Part shown: positions 1 through 9,284 of the stretch, piece by piece | How positions within the stretch are numbered: position 1 is the stretch's first letter | Layout: every line of letters starts with the position of its first letter | Assembly (NCBI RefSeq): GCF_902499335.1 | Contig: NZ_CABVQK010000007.1 | Span: 415,278 to 479,277, forward strand | Source of the DNA: Burkholderia lata | GTDB taxonomy: Bacteria > Pseudomonadota > Gammaproteobacteria > Burkholderiales > Burkholderiaceae | Direction: 5' to 3' | DNA: 64,000 nucleotides | Translations under genes and position numbers: made by a program | Notes under the pieces: generated by a model | Seen by the model: only the letters and a program-made list of their open reading frames with translations | What the model was told of the DNA's origin: nothing | The model's database searches: none

Positions 1-538
1 TCTCGTCCTGCCGGGCTACGCCAATTCGGGCCCGCTTCACTGGCAGAGCCGCTGGGAGCGTGCCGATGCACGTTTCTCGCGCGTCGCGATGCCGGACTGG
101 GACCGGGCGTTCCGCAACGGCTGGTGTCTCGCACTCGATCGCGCGGTCGAAGCCGCGCGCGGGCCGGTGCTGATTGCCGGTCACAGCCTCGGCACGCTCA
201 CCACCGCGTGGTGGGCGACGCGCTATGCGCGCCCGGCCGCGCTCGCGAAGGTGCGCGGCGCGTTACTGGTCGCGCTGCCTGATCCCGACGGTCCCGCGTT
301 TCCGGTCGATGCGCACGGCTTCGGGCCCGTGCCGTACGAACGGCTGCCGTTTCCGACCTGCGTCGTCGCCAGCAGCGACGATCCGTATGGCTCGCTCGCG
401 TTCGCCCGCACCTGCGCGAACGCATGGGGCAGCGCATTCCACGATATCGGCCCGCGTGGCCACATCAACGCGGACAGCGGGCTCGGCGACTGGCCCGATG
501 CACGCGGCTGGCTCGACGCGCTCGCCCGTCGCGATTGA
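1..538 (+). CDS. RBBP9/YdeN-family serine hydrolase (5' end outside window)
   Basis: The reading frame is already open at base 2 and begins inside the family's N-terminal LPGYANSGPLHWQSRWE motif, so only a short N-terminus is missing. The nucleophile elbow GHSLG lies near 178-192. A Ser-Asp-Asp stretch near 373 and a Gly-His near 460 supply the likely acid and base of the Ser-Asp-His triad. Family knowledge: small single-domain alpha/beta hydrolases of about 180-190 residues, cytosolic, with poorly known substrates. It converges with the CoA-transferase gene downstream, with only 72 bases between the stops and no clear terminator. The family call is secure; the substrate is unknown. Confidence 0.9.
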   Translation, partial: LVLPGYANSGPLHWQSRWERADARFSRVAMPDWDRAFRNGWCLALDRAVEAARGPVLIAGHSLGTLTTAWWATRYARPAALAKVRGALLVALPDPDGPAFPVDAHGFGPVPYERLPFPTCVVASSDDPYGSLAFARTCANAWGSAFHDIGPRGHINADSGLGDWPDARGWLDALARRD

Positions 539-610
539 CGGCGCGGCGTGGGGCGGTGGTTGGGGCCGCTGCCACCGCTGGCCCGTCCGCACCCGTGCCT
601 GCCGCCGAGT

Positions 611-1831
611 TCAGATCGCCTGTTTCGCCCGCAGCGCGGCGATCTTCGCGTCGTCGTAGCCGAGCATGTCGCGCAGCACGTCGTCGGTCTGTGCGCCGAG
701 CAGCGGCGGGGCCGTGCGTGCTTCGGGCGGCGTCGCGCTCATCCGGATCGGGTTGCGCACGAGCTTCGCGTCCGCGCCGCACGGGTGCGGCAGCGATACC
801 TGCATCCCGCGCGCGACGACTTGCTCGTTGTCGAACACCTCGTCGAGATCGTTGATCGGGCCGCACGGCACGCCGGCCGCTTCGAGCGCACCGATCCAGT
901 CTGCCTTGTCGCGCGTCTTCACCATCTCGGCGAGGATCGGCACCAGCGTGTCGCGGTGGCGTACGCGCGACGGATTCGTCGCGAAACGCTCGTCGTCCGC
1001 CAGCTCGGGCTGGCCGCCGGCCTCCACGAACTTGCGGAACTGCCCGTCGTTGCCGACCGCGACGATGATCCAGCCGTCGCGCGTCTGGAACGTCTGGTAC
1101 GGCACGATGTTCGGATGCGCATTGCCCCAGCGCACCGGCGGCTTGCCGCTCGCAAGGAAGTTGGTGTTCATGTTCGCGAGCAGCGCGACCTGCACGTCGA
1201 GCAGCGCCATGTCGATGTACTGGCCTTCGCCCGTCCGGTCGCGGTGCGCGAGCGCGGCGAGCACCGCGATCGTCGAGTAGAGGCCGGTCGCGAGGTCGGC
1301 GATCGCGACACCGGCTTTTTGCGGGCCGCCGCCCGGCTCGCCGTCGCGCTCGCCGGTGATGCTCATGAAGCCGCCGATCCCCTGGATGATGAAGTCGTAG
1401 CCCGCGCGGTGCGCGTACGGGCCGGTCTGGCCGAAGCCGGTAACCGAGCAGTAGACGAGGTCGGGCTTCACCGCACGCAGCGATTCGTAATCGAGCCCGT
1501 ATTTCTTCAACTGGCCGACCTTGTAGTTCTCGAGCACGACGTCGCTCTGTGCGGCAAGCTCGCGCACGATCTGCTGGCCCTCGGGCGTCGCGATGTCGAT
1601 CGTCACCGAGCGCTTGTTGCGGTTCGCCGCGAGGTAGTACGCGGCCTCGGCGGTATCCGTGCCGTCCGCGTCCTTCAGGTACGGCGGCCCCCAGTGGCGC
1701 GTGTCGTCGCCGGCGCCCGGGCGCTCGACCTTGATCACGTCCGCGCCGAAATCGGCAAGCGTCTGCGCGCACCACGGGCCCGCGAGCACGCGGGTGAGGT
1801 CCAGCACGCGGATATGGCTCAGGGCACCCAT
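611..1831 (-). CDS. CaiB/BaiF-family CoA-transferase
   Basis: Class III CoA-transferase that moves CoA between carboxylic acids. The N-terminus has the hallmark [13 protein letters not shown], followed by [11 protein letters not shown] and a later [16 protein letters not shown] in which Asp179 is the expected acyl-anhydride aspartate. The open frame extends seven codons upstream (to 1852), but AAGGAGA sits about 10 bases before the ATG at 1831, so I choose that start (406 residues, normal for the family). It is divergent from alaS across a 248-base gap. Substrates cannot be told from sequence; formyl-CoA, succinyl-CoA or carnitinyl-CoA transferases all look alike at this level. Confidence 0.93.
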   Translation of the reverse strand: MGALSHIRVLDLTRVLAGPWCAQTLADFGADVIKVERPGAGDDTRHWGPPYLKDADGTDTAEAAYYLAANRNKRSVTIDIATPEGQQIVRELAAQSDVVLENYKVGQLKKYGLDYESLRAVKPDLVYCSVTGFGQTGPYAHRAGYDFIIQGIGGFMSITGERDGEPGGGPQKAGVAIADLATGLYSTIAVLAALAHRDRTGEGQYIDMALLDVQVALLANMNTNFLASGKPPVRWGNAHPNIVPYQTFQTRDGWIIVAVGNDGQFRKFVEAGGQPELADDERFATNPSRVRHRDTLVPILAEMVKTRDKADWIGALEAAGVPCGPINDLDEVFDNEQVVARGMQVSLPHPCGADAKLVRNPIRMSATPPEARTAPPLLGAQTDDVLRDMLGYDDAKIAALRAKQAI

Positions 1832-1989
1832 CGTCGAATCGTCTCCTTTCATGGCTGGCCTTGTCGGGCAAGGCCGGTTGGCATGCCGAGCATATTAAGG
1901 CGAATCGGCCGCGGCAGTGGCCCGGCGCACTCGTCCGCGGAGGCGGGCCGCCCGCGCGGCCGCACCGGCTGGGGCGTCAGTCTGTATCG

Positions 1990-1995
1990 TATAAT
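1990..1995 (+). promoter_or_regulatory. Candidate -10 box for alaS
   Basis: A perfect TATAAT lies 84 bases before the chosen alaS start in otherwise GC-rich sequence. I find no good -35 hexamer at 16-18 bases, so this is a position guess from the -10 alone. Confidence 0.4.
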
Positions 1996-2079
1996 CGAGC
2001 GTTTACGATAACTGCCGCCGTGCGTCCGCCAGGACGGCCGGCGTTTGAAGCCGTCTCAGCCAGACATTCCCCGCACGCC

Positions 2080-4704
2080 ATGAAAGCTGCCGAAATCCGC
2101 GAGAAATTCCTCAAATTCTTCGAATCGAAGGGCCACACGATCGTCCGCTCGTCGAGCCTCGTGCCCGGAAACGACCCCACGCTGATGTTCACGAACTCGG
2201 GCATGGTCCAGTTCAAGGACGTATTCCTCGGCACGGATCCGCGTCCGTACTCGCGTGCCACGACGGCGCAGCGCAGCGTGCGCGCGGGCGGCAAGCACAA
2301 CGACCTCGAGAACGTTGGCTACACGGCGCGCCACCACACGTTCTTCGAGATGCTCGGCAACTTCTCGTTCGGCGACTACTTCAAGCACGACGCGATCAAG
2401 TTCGCGTGGGAGCTGCTGACCACGGTCTACCAGCTGCCGAAGGACAAGCTGTGGGTCACGGTCTATCAGGAAGACGACGAGGCATACGACATCTGGGCGA
2501 AGGAAGTCGGCGTGCCGACCGAGCGCATCATCCGGATCGGCGACAACAAGGGCGCGCGCTACGCGTCGGACAACTTCTGGACGATGGGCGACACCGGCCC
2601 GTGCGGCCCGTGTACCGAAATCTTCTACGACCACGGCCCGGACGTGTGGGGCGGCCCGCCGGGGTCGGCCGAGGAAGACGGTGACCGCTACATCGAGATC
2701 TGGAATCTCGTGTTCATGCAGTTCAACCGCGACGCGCAGGGCAACATGACGCGCCTGCCGAAGCAGTCGGTCGACACCGGCATGGGCCTCGAGCGTCTTG
2801 CCGCGGTGCTGCAGCACGTGCACAGCAACTACGAGATCGACCTGTTCCAGAACCTGATCAAGGCCGCCGCGCGCGTGACCGAAATCAGCGACCTCACGAA
2901 CAACTCGCTGAAGGTGATCGCCGATCACATCCGCGCGTGCTCGTTCCTGATCGTCGACGGCGTGATTCCCGGCAACGAAGGCCGCGGCTACGTGCTGCGC
3001 CGGATCGTGCGCCGCGCGATCCGCCACGGCTACAAGCTCGGCCGCAAGGGCTCGTTCTTCCACAAGCTGGTGGCCGACCTCGTCGCCGAGATGGGCGTCG
3101 CGTATCCGGAGCTGAAGGAAGCCGAACAGCGCGTGACCGACGTGCTGCGCCAGGAAGAAGAGCGCTTCTTCGAGACGATCGAGCACGGCATGTCGATCCT
3201 CGAAGCCGCGCTGGCCGACGTCGAAGCGAAGGGCGGCAAGGTGCTCGACGGCGAACTCGCATTCAAGCTGCACGACACCTACGGCTTCCCGCTCGACCTC
3301 ACGGCCGATGTGTGCCGCGAGCGCGGGATGACGGTCGACGAGCCGGCGTTCGACGACGCGATGGCGCGCCAGCGCGAGCAGGCGCGCGCGGCCGGCAAGT
3401 TCAAGGCCGCGCAGGGCCTCGAATACACGGGCGCGAAGACCACGTTCCACGGCTATGAGGAAATCGCATTCGACGATGCGAAGATCGTCGCGCTGTACGT
3501 CGACGGTTCGTCGGTCAACGAAGTGAAGACGGGCCAGGACGCGGTCGTCGTGCTCGATCACACGCCGTTCTACGCGGAGTCGGGCGGCCAGGTCGGCGAC
3601 CAGGGCGTGCTCGCGAACGCGGCGACGCGCTTCTCGGTGGCCGATACGCTGAAGGTGCAGGCCGACGTGATCGGCCACCACGGCACGCTGGAGCAGGGCA
3701 CGCTGAAGGTCGGCGACGTGCTGCGCGCGGAAATCGACGCGCATCGCCGCGCACGCACGCAGCGCAACCACTCGGCCACCCACCTGATGCACAAGGCGCT
3801 GCGCGAAGTGCTCGGCGCGCACGTGCAGCAGAAGGGTTCGCTGGTCGACGCGGAAAAGACCCGCTTCGACTTCGCGCACAACGCGCCGATGACCGACGAC
3901 GAAGTCCGTCGCGTCGAGCAGATCGTCAACAACGAAATCCTCGCGAACGCGCCGGGCATCGTGCGCGTGATGCCGTACGACGAAGCGGTGAAGGGCGGCG
4001 CGATGGCGCTGTTCGGCGAGAAGTACGGCGATGAAGTGCGTGTGCTCGACCTCGGCTTCTCGCGCGAACTGTGCGGCGGCACGCACGTGAGCCGCAGCGG
4101 CGACATTGGCTTCTTCAAGATCGTCGTCGAAGGCGGTGTCGCGGCCGGCATCCGCCGCGTCGAGGCGATCACCGGCGACAACGCGGTGCGCTACGTACAG
4201 GAACTCGACGCCCGCGTGAACGAAGCCGCGGCCGCGCTGAAGGCGCAGCCGTCGGAACTCACGCAGCGTATCGCGCAGGTGCAGGACCAGGTGAAGTCGC
4301 TCGAGAAGGAACTGGGCGCGCTGAAGTCGAAGCTCGCATCGAGCCAGGGCGACGAGCTCGCGCAGCAGGCCGTCGAAATCGGCGGCGTATTCGTGCTGGC
4401 CGCGACGCTCGACGGCGCCGACGCGAAGACGTTGCGCGAAACGGTCGACAAGCTGAAGGACAAGCTGAAGAGCGCGGCGATCGTGCTGGCAGCCGTCGAA
4501 GGCGGCAAGGTCAGCCTGATCGCGGGTGTCACGCCTGACGCAAGCAAGAAGGTCAAGGCCGGCGAGCTCGTGAACTTCGTCGCGCAGCAGGTCGGCGGCA
4601 AGGGCGGTGGCCGTCCGGACATGGCGCAAGCAGGCGGCACCGAGCCGGCGAACCTGCCGGGCGCGCTGGCCGGCGTGAAGGGCTGGGTCGAAGAGCGGCT
4701 CTGA
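2080..4704 (+). CDS. alaS: Alanine--tRNA ligase
   Basis: Charges tRNA-Ala in the cytosol. The class II catalytic core starts at [19 protein letters not shown] and contains motif 2/3 features such as the [17 protein letters not shown] stretch. The editing domain carries HSATHLMH near residue 565 and CGGTHV near 665, the four zinc ligands. A coiled coil (residues about 720-770) and the glycine-rich C-Ala domain ([15 protein letters not shown]) end the protein. Length is 874 residues, matching the usual 875. The frame is open back to 1861, but the family N-terminus begins at the ATG at 2080, so the upstream part is leader. Confidence 0.98.
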   Translation: MKAAEIREKFLKFFESKGHTIVRSSSLVPGNDPTLMFTNSGMVQFKDVFLGTDPRPYSRATTAQRSVRAGGKHNDLENVGYTARHHTFFEMLGNFSFGDYFKHDAIKFAWELLTTVYQLPKDKLWVTVYQEDDEAYDIWAKEVGVPTERIIRIGDNKGARYASDNFWTMGDTGPCGPCTEIFYDHGPDVWGGPPGSAEEDGDRYIEIWNLVFMQFNRDAQGNMTRLPKQSVDTGMGLERLAAVLQHVHSNYEIDLFQNLIKAAARVTEISDLTNNSLKVIADHIRACSFLIVDGVIPGNEGRGYVLRRIVRRAIRHGYKLGRKGSFFHKLVADLVAEMGVAYPELKEAEQRVTDVLRQEEERFFETIEHGMSILEAALADVEAKGGKVLDGELAFKLHDTYGFPLDLTADVCRERGMTVDEPAFDDAMARQREQARAAGKFKAAQGLEYTGAKTTFHGYEEIAFDDAKIVALYVDGSSVNEVKTGQDAVVVLDHTPFYAESGGQVGDQGVLANAATRFSVADTLKVQADVIGHHGTLEQGTLKVGDVLRAEIDAHRRARTQRNHSATHLMHKALREVLGAHVQQKGSLVDAEKTRFDFAHNAPMTDDEVRRVEQIVNNEILANAPGIVRVMPYDEAVKGGAMALFGEKYGDEVRVLDLGFSRELCGGTHVSRSGDIGFFKIVVEGGVAAGIRRVEAITGDNAVRYVQELDARVNEAAAALKAQPSELTQRIAQVQDQVKSLEKELGALKSKLASSQGDELAQQAVEIGGVFVLAATLDGADAKTLRETVDKLKDKLKSAAIVLAAVEGGKVSLIAGVTPDASKKVKAGELVNFVAQQVGGKGGGRPDMAQAGGTEPANLPGALAGVKGWVEERL

Positions 4705-4752
4705 TCGTCACGACCGATGCGATGCCGTTTCGTTACGGCATCGCGTGAAATG

Positions 4753-4790
4753 AAAAAGACCCGACCGGCGCATGCCGATCGGGTCTTTTT
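4753..4790 (+). terminator. Rho-independent terminator after alaS (bidirectional form)
   Basis: AAAAAGACCCGA pairs with TCGGGTCTTTTT around a short GC-rich loop, giving an A-run before and a T-run after the stem. It can therefore end both alaS and the leftward LysR gene, whose stop lies at 4831. Confidence 0.88.
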
Positions 4791-4830
4791 GTTGGTATGC
4801 CGGAACAATGCGCGCCGGCCGCCCGACGCT

Positions 4831-5745
4831 TCAGGCCGGCACGGTAACCGGCGGCTTCGCCGCACCGTCCGGCTGCCGTGCGGCTTCGGTGAGCGCATCG
4901 CGCAACGCGGCCAGCGCCGCCGACGCATAACCGTGCCGCCACGCGAGCAGCGTATCGATGCCTTCCAGTTCGGGGATCACGTGCGCGGTGATGTTGCCGG
5001 TCTCGGGCTGCAGGTCGAGCACCGAACGCGGCGCGACCGCGATGCCGGCACCTGCCGCGACGCACGCGACGATCGCGTGATACGACCCGAGTTCGAGCAC
5101 GCGCGCCGGCTTGACGCCGTGCGCCGCGTACCACTGTTCGACGTACTTGCGATACGTGCAGCCGCGCTCGAACGCGATCAGCGTCGGCAGGATCACGTCG
5201 CGCGGCGTGCGCACCGGCGGATGGCCGCGTGGTGTCAGCAACACCAGATCCTCGCGGAAGATCGGCACCGTCTCGAACGTGTCGGGCAGCGTGTCCGGCG
5301 CGGGCGGGCGCGCGAACAGCGCGGCGTCGATCTCGAAGTCGCGTACGCGGTCGATCAGCCAGCCCGTCGTGCCCGTCAGCAGCTCGAGCGACACGTCCGG
5401 CCACGCATGGTGATAGCGCGCGAGCACGGTCGGCAGGCGGCTCGCGGCCGTGCTCTCCATCGTGCCGAGCCGCAGTCGCCCGCGCGGCGTGTCCTCGCGC
5501 ACCGCGTCGCGCGCCTCGTCGGCGAGCGCGAGCAGGCGCTCCGCATACGGCAGCAGCGTGTGCCCGGCCGGCGTCAGCACGAGCCGGCGGCCGTCGCGCA
5601 CGAACAGCGCCGCGCCGAGTTCTTCCTCGAGCTGCTTGATGCGCGTCGTGACGTTCGACTGCACGCGATTGAGCTTGGCCGCCGCGCGCGTCACGCCGTT
5701 CTCGCGCACCACGGCCCGGAAAATCGCCAGCGCCGCCAAATCCAT
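4831..5745 (-). CDS. LysR-family transcriptional regulator
   Basis: 304 residues. The N-terminal winged helix-turn-helix covers about residues 1-60 (ALAIFRAVVRENGVTRAAAK, then QSNVTTRIKQLEEELGAALF), followed by a LysR substrate-binding domain to about residue 290. It is divergent from the MFS gene at 5862 with 116 bases between them, the classic arrangement in which a LysR protein controls its neighbour and itself. The gap is unusually AT-rich around 5770-5800 (TTCTTAATTATTCATTTTTC), the likely operator/promoter. Inducer unknown. Confidence 0.93.
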   Translation of the reverse strand: MDLAALAIFRAVVRENGVTRAAAKLNRVQSNVTTRIKQLEEELGAALFVRDGRRLVLTPAGHTLLPYAERLLALADEARDAVREDTPRGRLRLGTMESTAASRLPTVLARYHHAWPDVSLELLTGTTGWLIDRVRDFEIDAALFARPPAPDTLPDTFETVPIFREDLVLLTPRGHPPVRTPRDVILPTLIAFERGCTYRKYVEQWYAAHGVKPARVLELGSYHAIVACVAAGAGIAVAPRSVLDLQPETGNITAHVIPELEGIDTLLAWRHGYASAALAALRDALTEAARQPDGAAKPPVTVPA

Positions 5746-5861
5746 GATTCTCTCCTAGCGATGAGTGGATTCTTAATTATTCATTTTTCGAGAACGTTTG
5801 GTCAAGCTACGATGGAAGCATTCCGATCCGGCCGGCGCGTTGAACGCCGGCCCATGCCGCC

Positions 5862-7106
5862 ATGTCCCGCTCGAATGCCCCGACCGCCGCCGCCGGCGCG
5901 CCTCCCGTCGACGATGCCGACCGCCGCGCCCGCATGGCCGCGCTGGCCTGCATGGTCGGCCTCGCGGTCGTGCTCGGCGTTGGCCGCTTCGCGTTCACGC
6001 CCTTATTGCCGCTGATGCTCGCCGACGGCTCGATCGGTCTGAAGGCCGGCGGCTGGCTCGCCTCGGCGAACTACGCGGGCTATTTCGTCGGCGCGGTCAG
6101 TTGCGCGGCGCTGCGGGTCGCGCCCGCGCGAATGGTGCGCTTCGGGCTCGTGGCGACCGTGTTGTTGACCGCCGCGATGGGCGTCGGCCACCTGCTGCCC
6201 GTATGGCTCGCGGTGCGCTTCGTCGCGGGCGTCGTCAGCGCGTGGACGTTCGTGTTCATGTCGCAATGGGGGCTGCGGCGCCTGGCTGAACTGTACGCAC
6301 CGGAGTGGAGCGGGGTGATCTACGCGGGGCCCGGCGTCGGCATCGTGGTGACGGGGCTGATCGGCAGCGCGCTGGCCGGCCAGCGTGCGGCGTCGGGCTG
6401 GCTCGGTTTCGCGGCGTTGTCGGCGGTGTTGTCGGTCGCGATCTGGCGCACGTTTGCCGTTTCCCCGGCGCAAGCCGGGGCGGCGGGCGGCGCCGCGCCG
6501 CACGCCGCCGCTGCAACGGCGACCCTGCAGGCCCAGACGCGCCGTCATCGCGCGGACGCCGCATGGCTCGTCGTGCTGTACGGCATGCCGGGCTTCGGCT
6601 ACATCATCACCGCGACGTTCCTGCCCGTGATCGCGCGCGCCGCGCTGCCGGCCGGCTCGCCATGGCCCGACCTGTTCTGGCCGATGTTCGGCGCGGCGCT
6701 GATCGTCGGCGCGATCACCGCCGCGCGGCTGCCCGGGCACTGGGACAACCGGCTGCTGCTGGCCGCCGGTTGCGCGACGCAGGCGCTCGGCATTGCCGCC
6801 GGGATCGTGTGGCCGAACGCGGCCGGCTTCTCGGTCGGCAGCGCGCTGCTCGGGCTGCCGTTCACCGCGATCACGCTGTTCGCGATGCGCGAGGCGCGGC
6901 GTTTGCACGGCGAGCGGGCAGCCGGGCTGATGGGCTATGCGACCGCGTCGTACGGGGTCGGGCAGATTCTCGGCCCGCTCGTCGCGGCGCCGCTGGCCGC
7001 CCGCTTCGGGTCGTTTTCCCCCGCGCTGTGGGTCGCGGTGGCCGCGCTGCTGCTCGGCGCGGCCGGCTTCGCGGCGACCGCCGCGCGAGCGCGCCTGCAA
7101 CCGTGA
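5862..7106 (+). CDS. MFS transporter, YbfB/YjiJ-like
   Basis: 414 residues with about twelve hydrophobic segments. The first segment reads ACMVGLAVVLGVGRFAFTPL, and the GVGRFAFTPLLPLML pattern is typical of the YbfB/YjiJ group of the major facilitator superfamily. An Ala/Pro-rich cytoplasmic N-terminus of about 25 residues precedes it. A charged linker near residues 210-230 separates the two six-helix halves. Substrate unknown. Divergence from the LysR gene suggests specific induction. The start has no obvious Shine-Dalgarno sequence. Confidence 0.88.
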   Translation: MSRSNAPTAAAGAPPVDDADRRARMAALACMVGLAVVLGVGRFAFTPLLPLMLADGSIGLKAGGWLASANYAGYFVGAVSCAALRVAPARMVRFGLVATVLLTAAMGVGHLLPVWLAVRFVAGVVSAWTFVFMSQWGLRRLAELYAPEWSGVIYAGPGVGIVVTGLIGSALAGQRAASGWLGFAALSAVLSVAIWRTFAVSPAQAGAAGGAAPHAAAATATLQAQTRRHRADAAWLVVLYGMPGFGYIITATFLPVIARAALPAGSPWPDLFWPMFGAALIVGAITAARLPGHWDNRLLLAAGCATQALGIAAGIVWPNAAGFSVGSALLGLPFTAITLFAMREARRLHGERAAGLMGYATASYGVGQILGPLVAAPLAARFGSFSPALWVAVAALLLGAAGFAATAARARLQP

Positions 7107-7227
7107 TATCGGCGGGGACGGATCGTCTGCGGCACGGGCAAACTCGCTAGAATGAAGCCTTTCCCGCGTCGAGCGGGTGCGCGGGCAGCCGGCTGGCGGC
7201 CGTCCGGCGCCTGCCAGATCCCCATCG

Positions 7228-7764
7228 ATGACCACCGCCGATTACCGCTTTTGCCCGCGCTGCGCGAGCCCGCTCACCGAGCGCGCCGATCCCGACCATG
7301 AAGGCGGCCGCATTCGCCAGGCGTGCCCCGACGACAGCTGCGGCTATGTGCACTGGAACAACCCGCTGCCCGTCGTCGCCGCGATCGTCGAGCTCGACGG
7401 CAAGATCCTGCTCGCGCGCAACGCGGCCTGGCCCGAAGGGATGTTCGCGCTGATCACCGGCTTCCTCGAGAACGGCGAGACGCCCGAGGACGGCATCGCG
7501 CGCGAGGTGTTCGAGGAAACGGCGCTGAAGGCCGAGCACGTGTCGCTCGTCGGCGTCTACGAATTCATCCGCAAGAACGAGCTGATCATCGCGTATCACG
7601 TGCGTGCATCGGGCACGGTCGCGCTGTCGCCGGAACTGCTCGAATACAAACTCGTCGATCCGCCGCTGCTGCGCCCGTGGCGCGCCGGCACGGGTGTCGC
7701 GCTCGCCGACTGGATGCGTGCGCGCGGCCTCGATTTCGAGTTCGTCGACCGGCCGGGGCAGTGA
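7228..7764 (+). CDS. NUDIX hydrolase with N-terminal zinc ribbon
   Basis: 178 residues. The N-terminus has a zinc-ribbon-like pattern (CPRC at about residues 8-11, then CPDDSC near 35-40), followed by a NUDIX fold. The NUDIX box is GFLENGETPEDGIAREVFEE, carrying the metal-binding REVFEE glutamates. These enzymes hydrolyse nucleoside diphosphates linked to another moiety. The ribbon-plus-NUDIX layout resembles NudC-like NADH pyrophosphatases, but the protein is shorter and the NudC specificity motif is not evident. The ATG at 7228 starts the conserved part. It lies 121 bases after the MFS gene and 139 bases before the thioesterase. Confidence 0.9.
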   Translation: MTTADYRFCPRCASPLTERADPDHEGGRIRQACPDDSCGYVHWNNPLPVVAAIVELDGKILLARNAAWPEGMFALITGFLENGETPEDGIAREVFEETALKAEHVSLVGVYEFIRKNELIIAYHVRASGTVALSPELLEYKLVDPPLLRPWRAGTGVALADWMRARGLDFEFVDRPGQ

Positions 7765-7903
7765 CGGGCCGGCCTGTCAGCAAGGTTGCATCCGCCGTGT
7801 CGCGAGCGATCGCGGTACGGCGCGCCGCTTCTTGCCGGCGCGCGCCGTCATGCGGCCGCCGCGCATCGTCCTCATCGCTTCCATCGTCCTGACCGCCATC
7901 GCC

Positions 7904-8341
7904 ATGTCCGACAAGCCGCAACCGCGTCCGCGCGACGCCTATCGCCACTTCCTGCCGATCACGACCCGCTGGATGGACAACGACGTCTACGGGCACGTGA
8001 ACAACGTCGTCTACTACAGCTACTTCGACACGGTCGTGAACGAATACCTGATCCGTGCGGGCGTGCTCGACGTCGAGCACGGGCAGACGATCGGCCTCGT
8101 GGTCGAGACGCAGTGCAACTACTTCGCGCCGCTCGTGTTTCCGCAGTCGGTCGACGCGGGGCTGCGGGTCGTGAAGCTCGGCACGTCGAGCGTGCGCTAC
8201 GAGGTCGGGCTGTTCGCGCAGGGCGAAGCGGCGCCCGCCGCACAGGGGCATTTCGTGCACGTGTATGTCGATCGCGGCACGCGCCGGCCGGTGCCGCTGC
8301 CCGACGCGCTGCGCGCCGCGCTTGAGCCGCTCGCGGCCTGA
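7904..8341 (+). CDS. Hotdog-fold acyl-CoA thioesterase
   Basis: 145 residues, a single 4HBT domain. The signature TTRWMDNDVYGHVNNVVYYS contains the catalytic-type Asp followed by GHVNN, as in 4-hydroxybenzoyl-CoA/YbgC thioesterases. It hydrolyses acyl- or aryl-CoA thioesters in the cytosol. The ATG at 7904 begins the conserved part. The stop is only seven bases before the likely start of the livH-like gene, so it probably heads that transport operon, hinting at an organic-acid rather than amino-acid substrate (inference). Confidence 0.9.
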   Translation: MSDKPQPRPRDAYRHFLPITTRWMDNDVYGHVNNVVYYSYFDTVVNEYLIRAGVLDVEHGQTIGLVVETQCNYFAPLVFPQSVDAGLRVVKLGTSSVRYEVGLFAQGEAAPAAQGHFVHVYVDRGTRRPVPLPDALRAALEPLAA

Positions 8342-8348
8342 TTTCGCT

Positions 8349-9284
8349 TTGCACGCGTTCGCGCTCCAGGCCTTCAACGGCCTCAGCTACGGCTTGCTGC
8401 TGTTCATGCTGTCGGCCGGACTCACGCTGATCTTCAGCGTGCAGGGCGTGCTCAACTTCGCGCATGCGAGCTTCTACATGCTCGGCGCGTATGTCGGCTA
8501 CAGCATCGCGGCCAGCGCGGGCTTCTGGCCCGCGCTGGTGCTCGCGCCGCTCGCGGTCGGGCTGCTCGGCGCCGGCTGCGAACGCATGCTGCTGCGCCGC
8601 GTGCAGGCGCGCGGCCATACGAGCGAACTGCTGCTGACCTTCGGCCTCGCGTACCTGATCGGCGAGGGCGCGAAACTCGTGTGGGGCCTCGCGCCGCTGC
8701 CGGCGCCCGTGCCGGCGTTGTTCGACGGTGCGCCCGTGACCGTATTCGGCCTCGCGTTGCCGCGCTACCGGCTGTTCATGATGGGGATGTCCACCGCGAT
8801 GCTGGTCGCGCTCGGCGCGTTGCTGCGCGCGTCGCGTATCGGGCTCGTCGTGCGCGCGGCGCTGACGCACCGTGCGGCCGTCGAGGCGCTCGGCTACGAC
8901 GTGCCGCGCCTGATGACGGCGCTGTTCGGCGCGGGCACCGCGCTCGCGGCGCTGGCCGGCGTGATCGGCGCGCCGCTCGCGGTGATCGAACCCGCGCTGG
9001 CCGAAACCGTCGGGTCGGTCGTGTTCGCGGTCGTCGTGATCGGCGGGCTCGGCTCGCTCGGCGGCGCGTTCGCGGCGTCGCTCGCGGTCGGCTTCGCGCA
9101 GACCTTCGCGGCCGCGAGCGATACGTCGCTGCGCGACCTCACGGAATGGGCCGGCATCGCGCTGCCCGACAGCGTGGCCGCGGTGTCGATCGCCCAGCTT
9201 GCGCCGCTGGTGCCGTACCTGCTGCTCGTCGCGGTGCTGGTCGCGCGGCCGCGCGGGCTGTTCGGCGAGCGTGCCGATGCGTAA
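8349..9284 (+). CDS. Branched-chain amino acid-type ABC permease (LivH-like)
   Basis: 311 residues if translation starts at the TTG at 8349, seven bases after the thioesterase stop. The family N-terminus (FALQAFNGLSYGLLLFMLSAGLTLIFSV) begins a few residues later, and no ATG fits. Helices 1-2 carry the LivH hallmark GVLNFAHASFYMLGAYV; the ATPase-contact EAA-like loop is in AALTHRAAVEALGYDV. About eight or nine membrane segments. It forms the transmembrane pore with the next gene. A longer open frame upstream overlaps the thioesterase and is unlikely to be used. The start codon is the only uncertain point. Confidence 0.9.
   Translation: MHAFALQAFNGLSYGLLLFMLSAGLTLIFSVQGVLNFAHASFYMLGAYVGYSIAASAGFWPALVLAPLAVGLLGAGCERMLLRRVQARGHTSELLLTFGLAYLIGEGAKLVWGLAPLPAPVPALFDGAPVTVFGLALPRYRLFMMGMSTAMLVALGALLRASRIGLVVRAALTHRAAVEALGYDVPRLMTALFGAGTALAALAGVIGAPLAVIEPALAETVGSVVFAVVVIGGLGSLGGAFAASLAVGFAQTFAAASDTSLRDLTEWAGIALPDSVAAVSIAQLAPLVPYLLLVAVLVARPRGLFGERADA

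Noticed and set aside
2056..4629. An 857-codon open frame opposite alaS
   Set aside because: Antisense artefact of GC-rich codon use; composition (Val/Asp/Arg/His-rich) is not protein-like.
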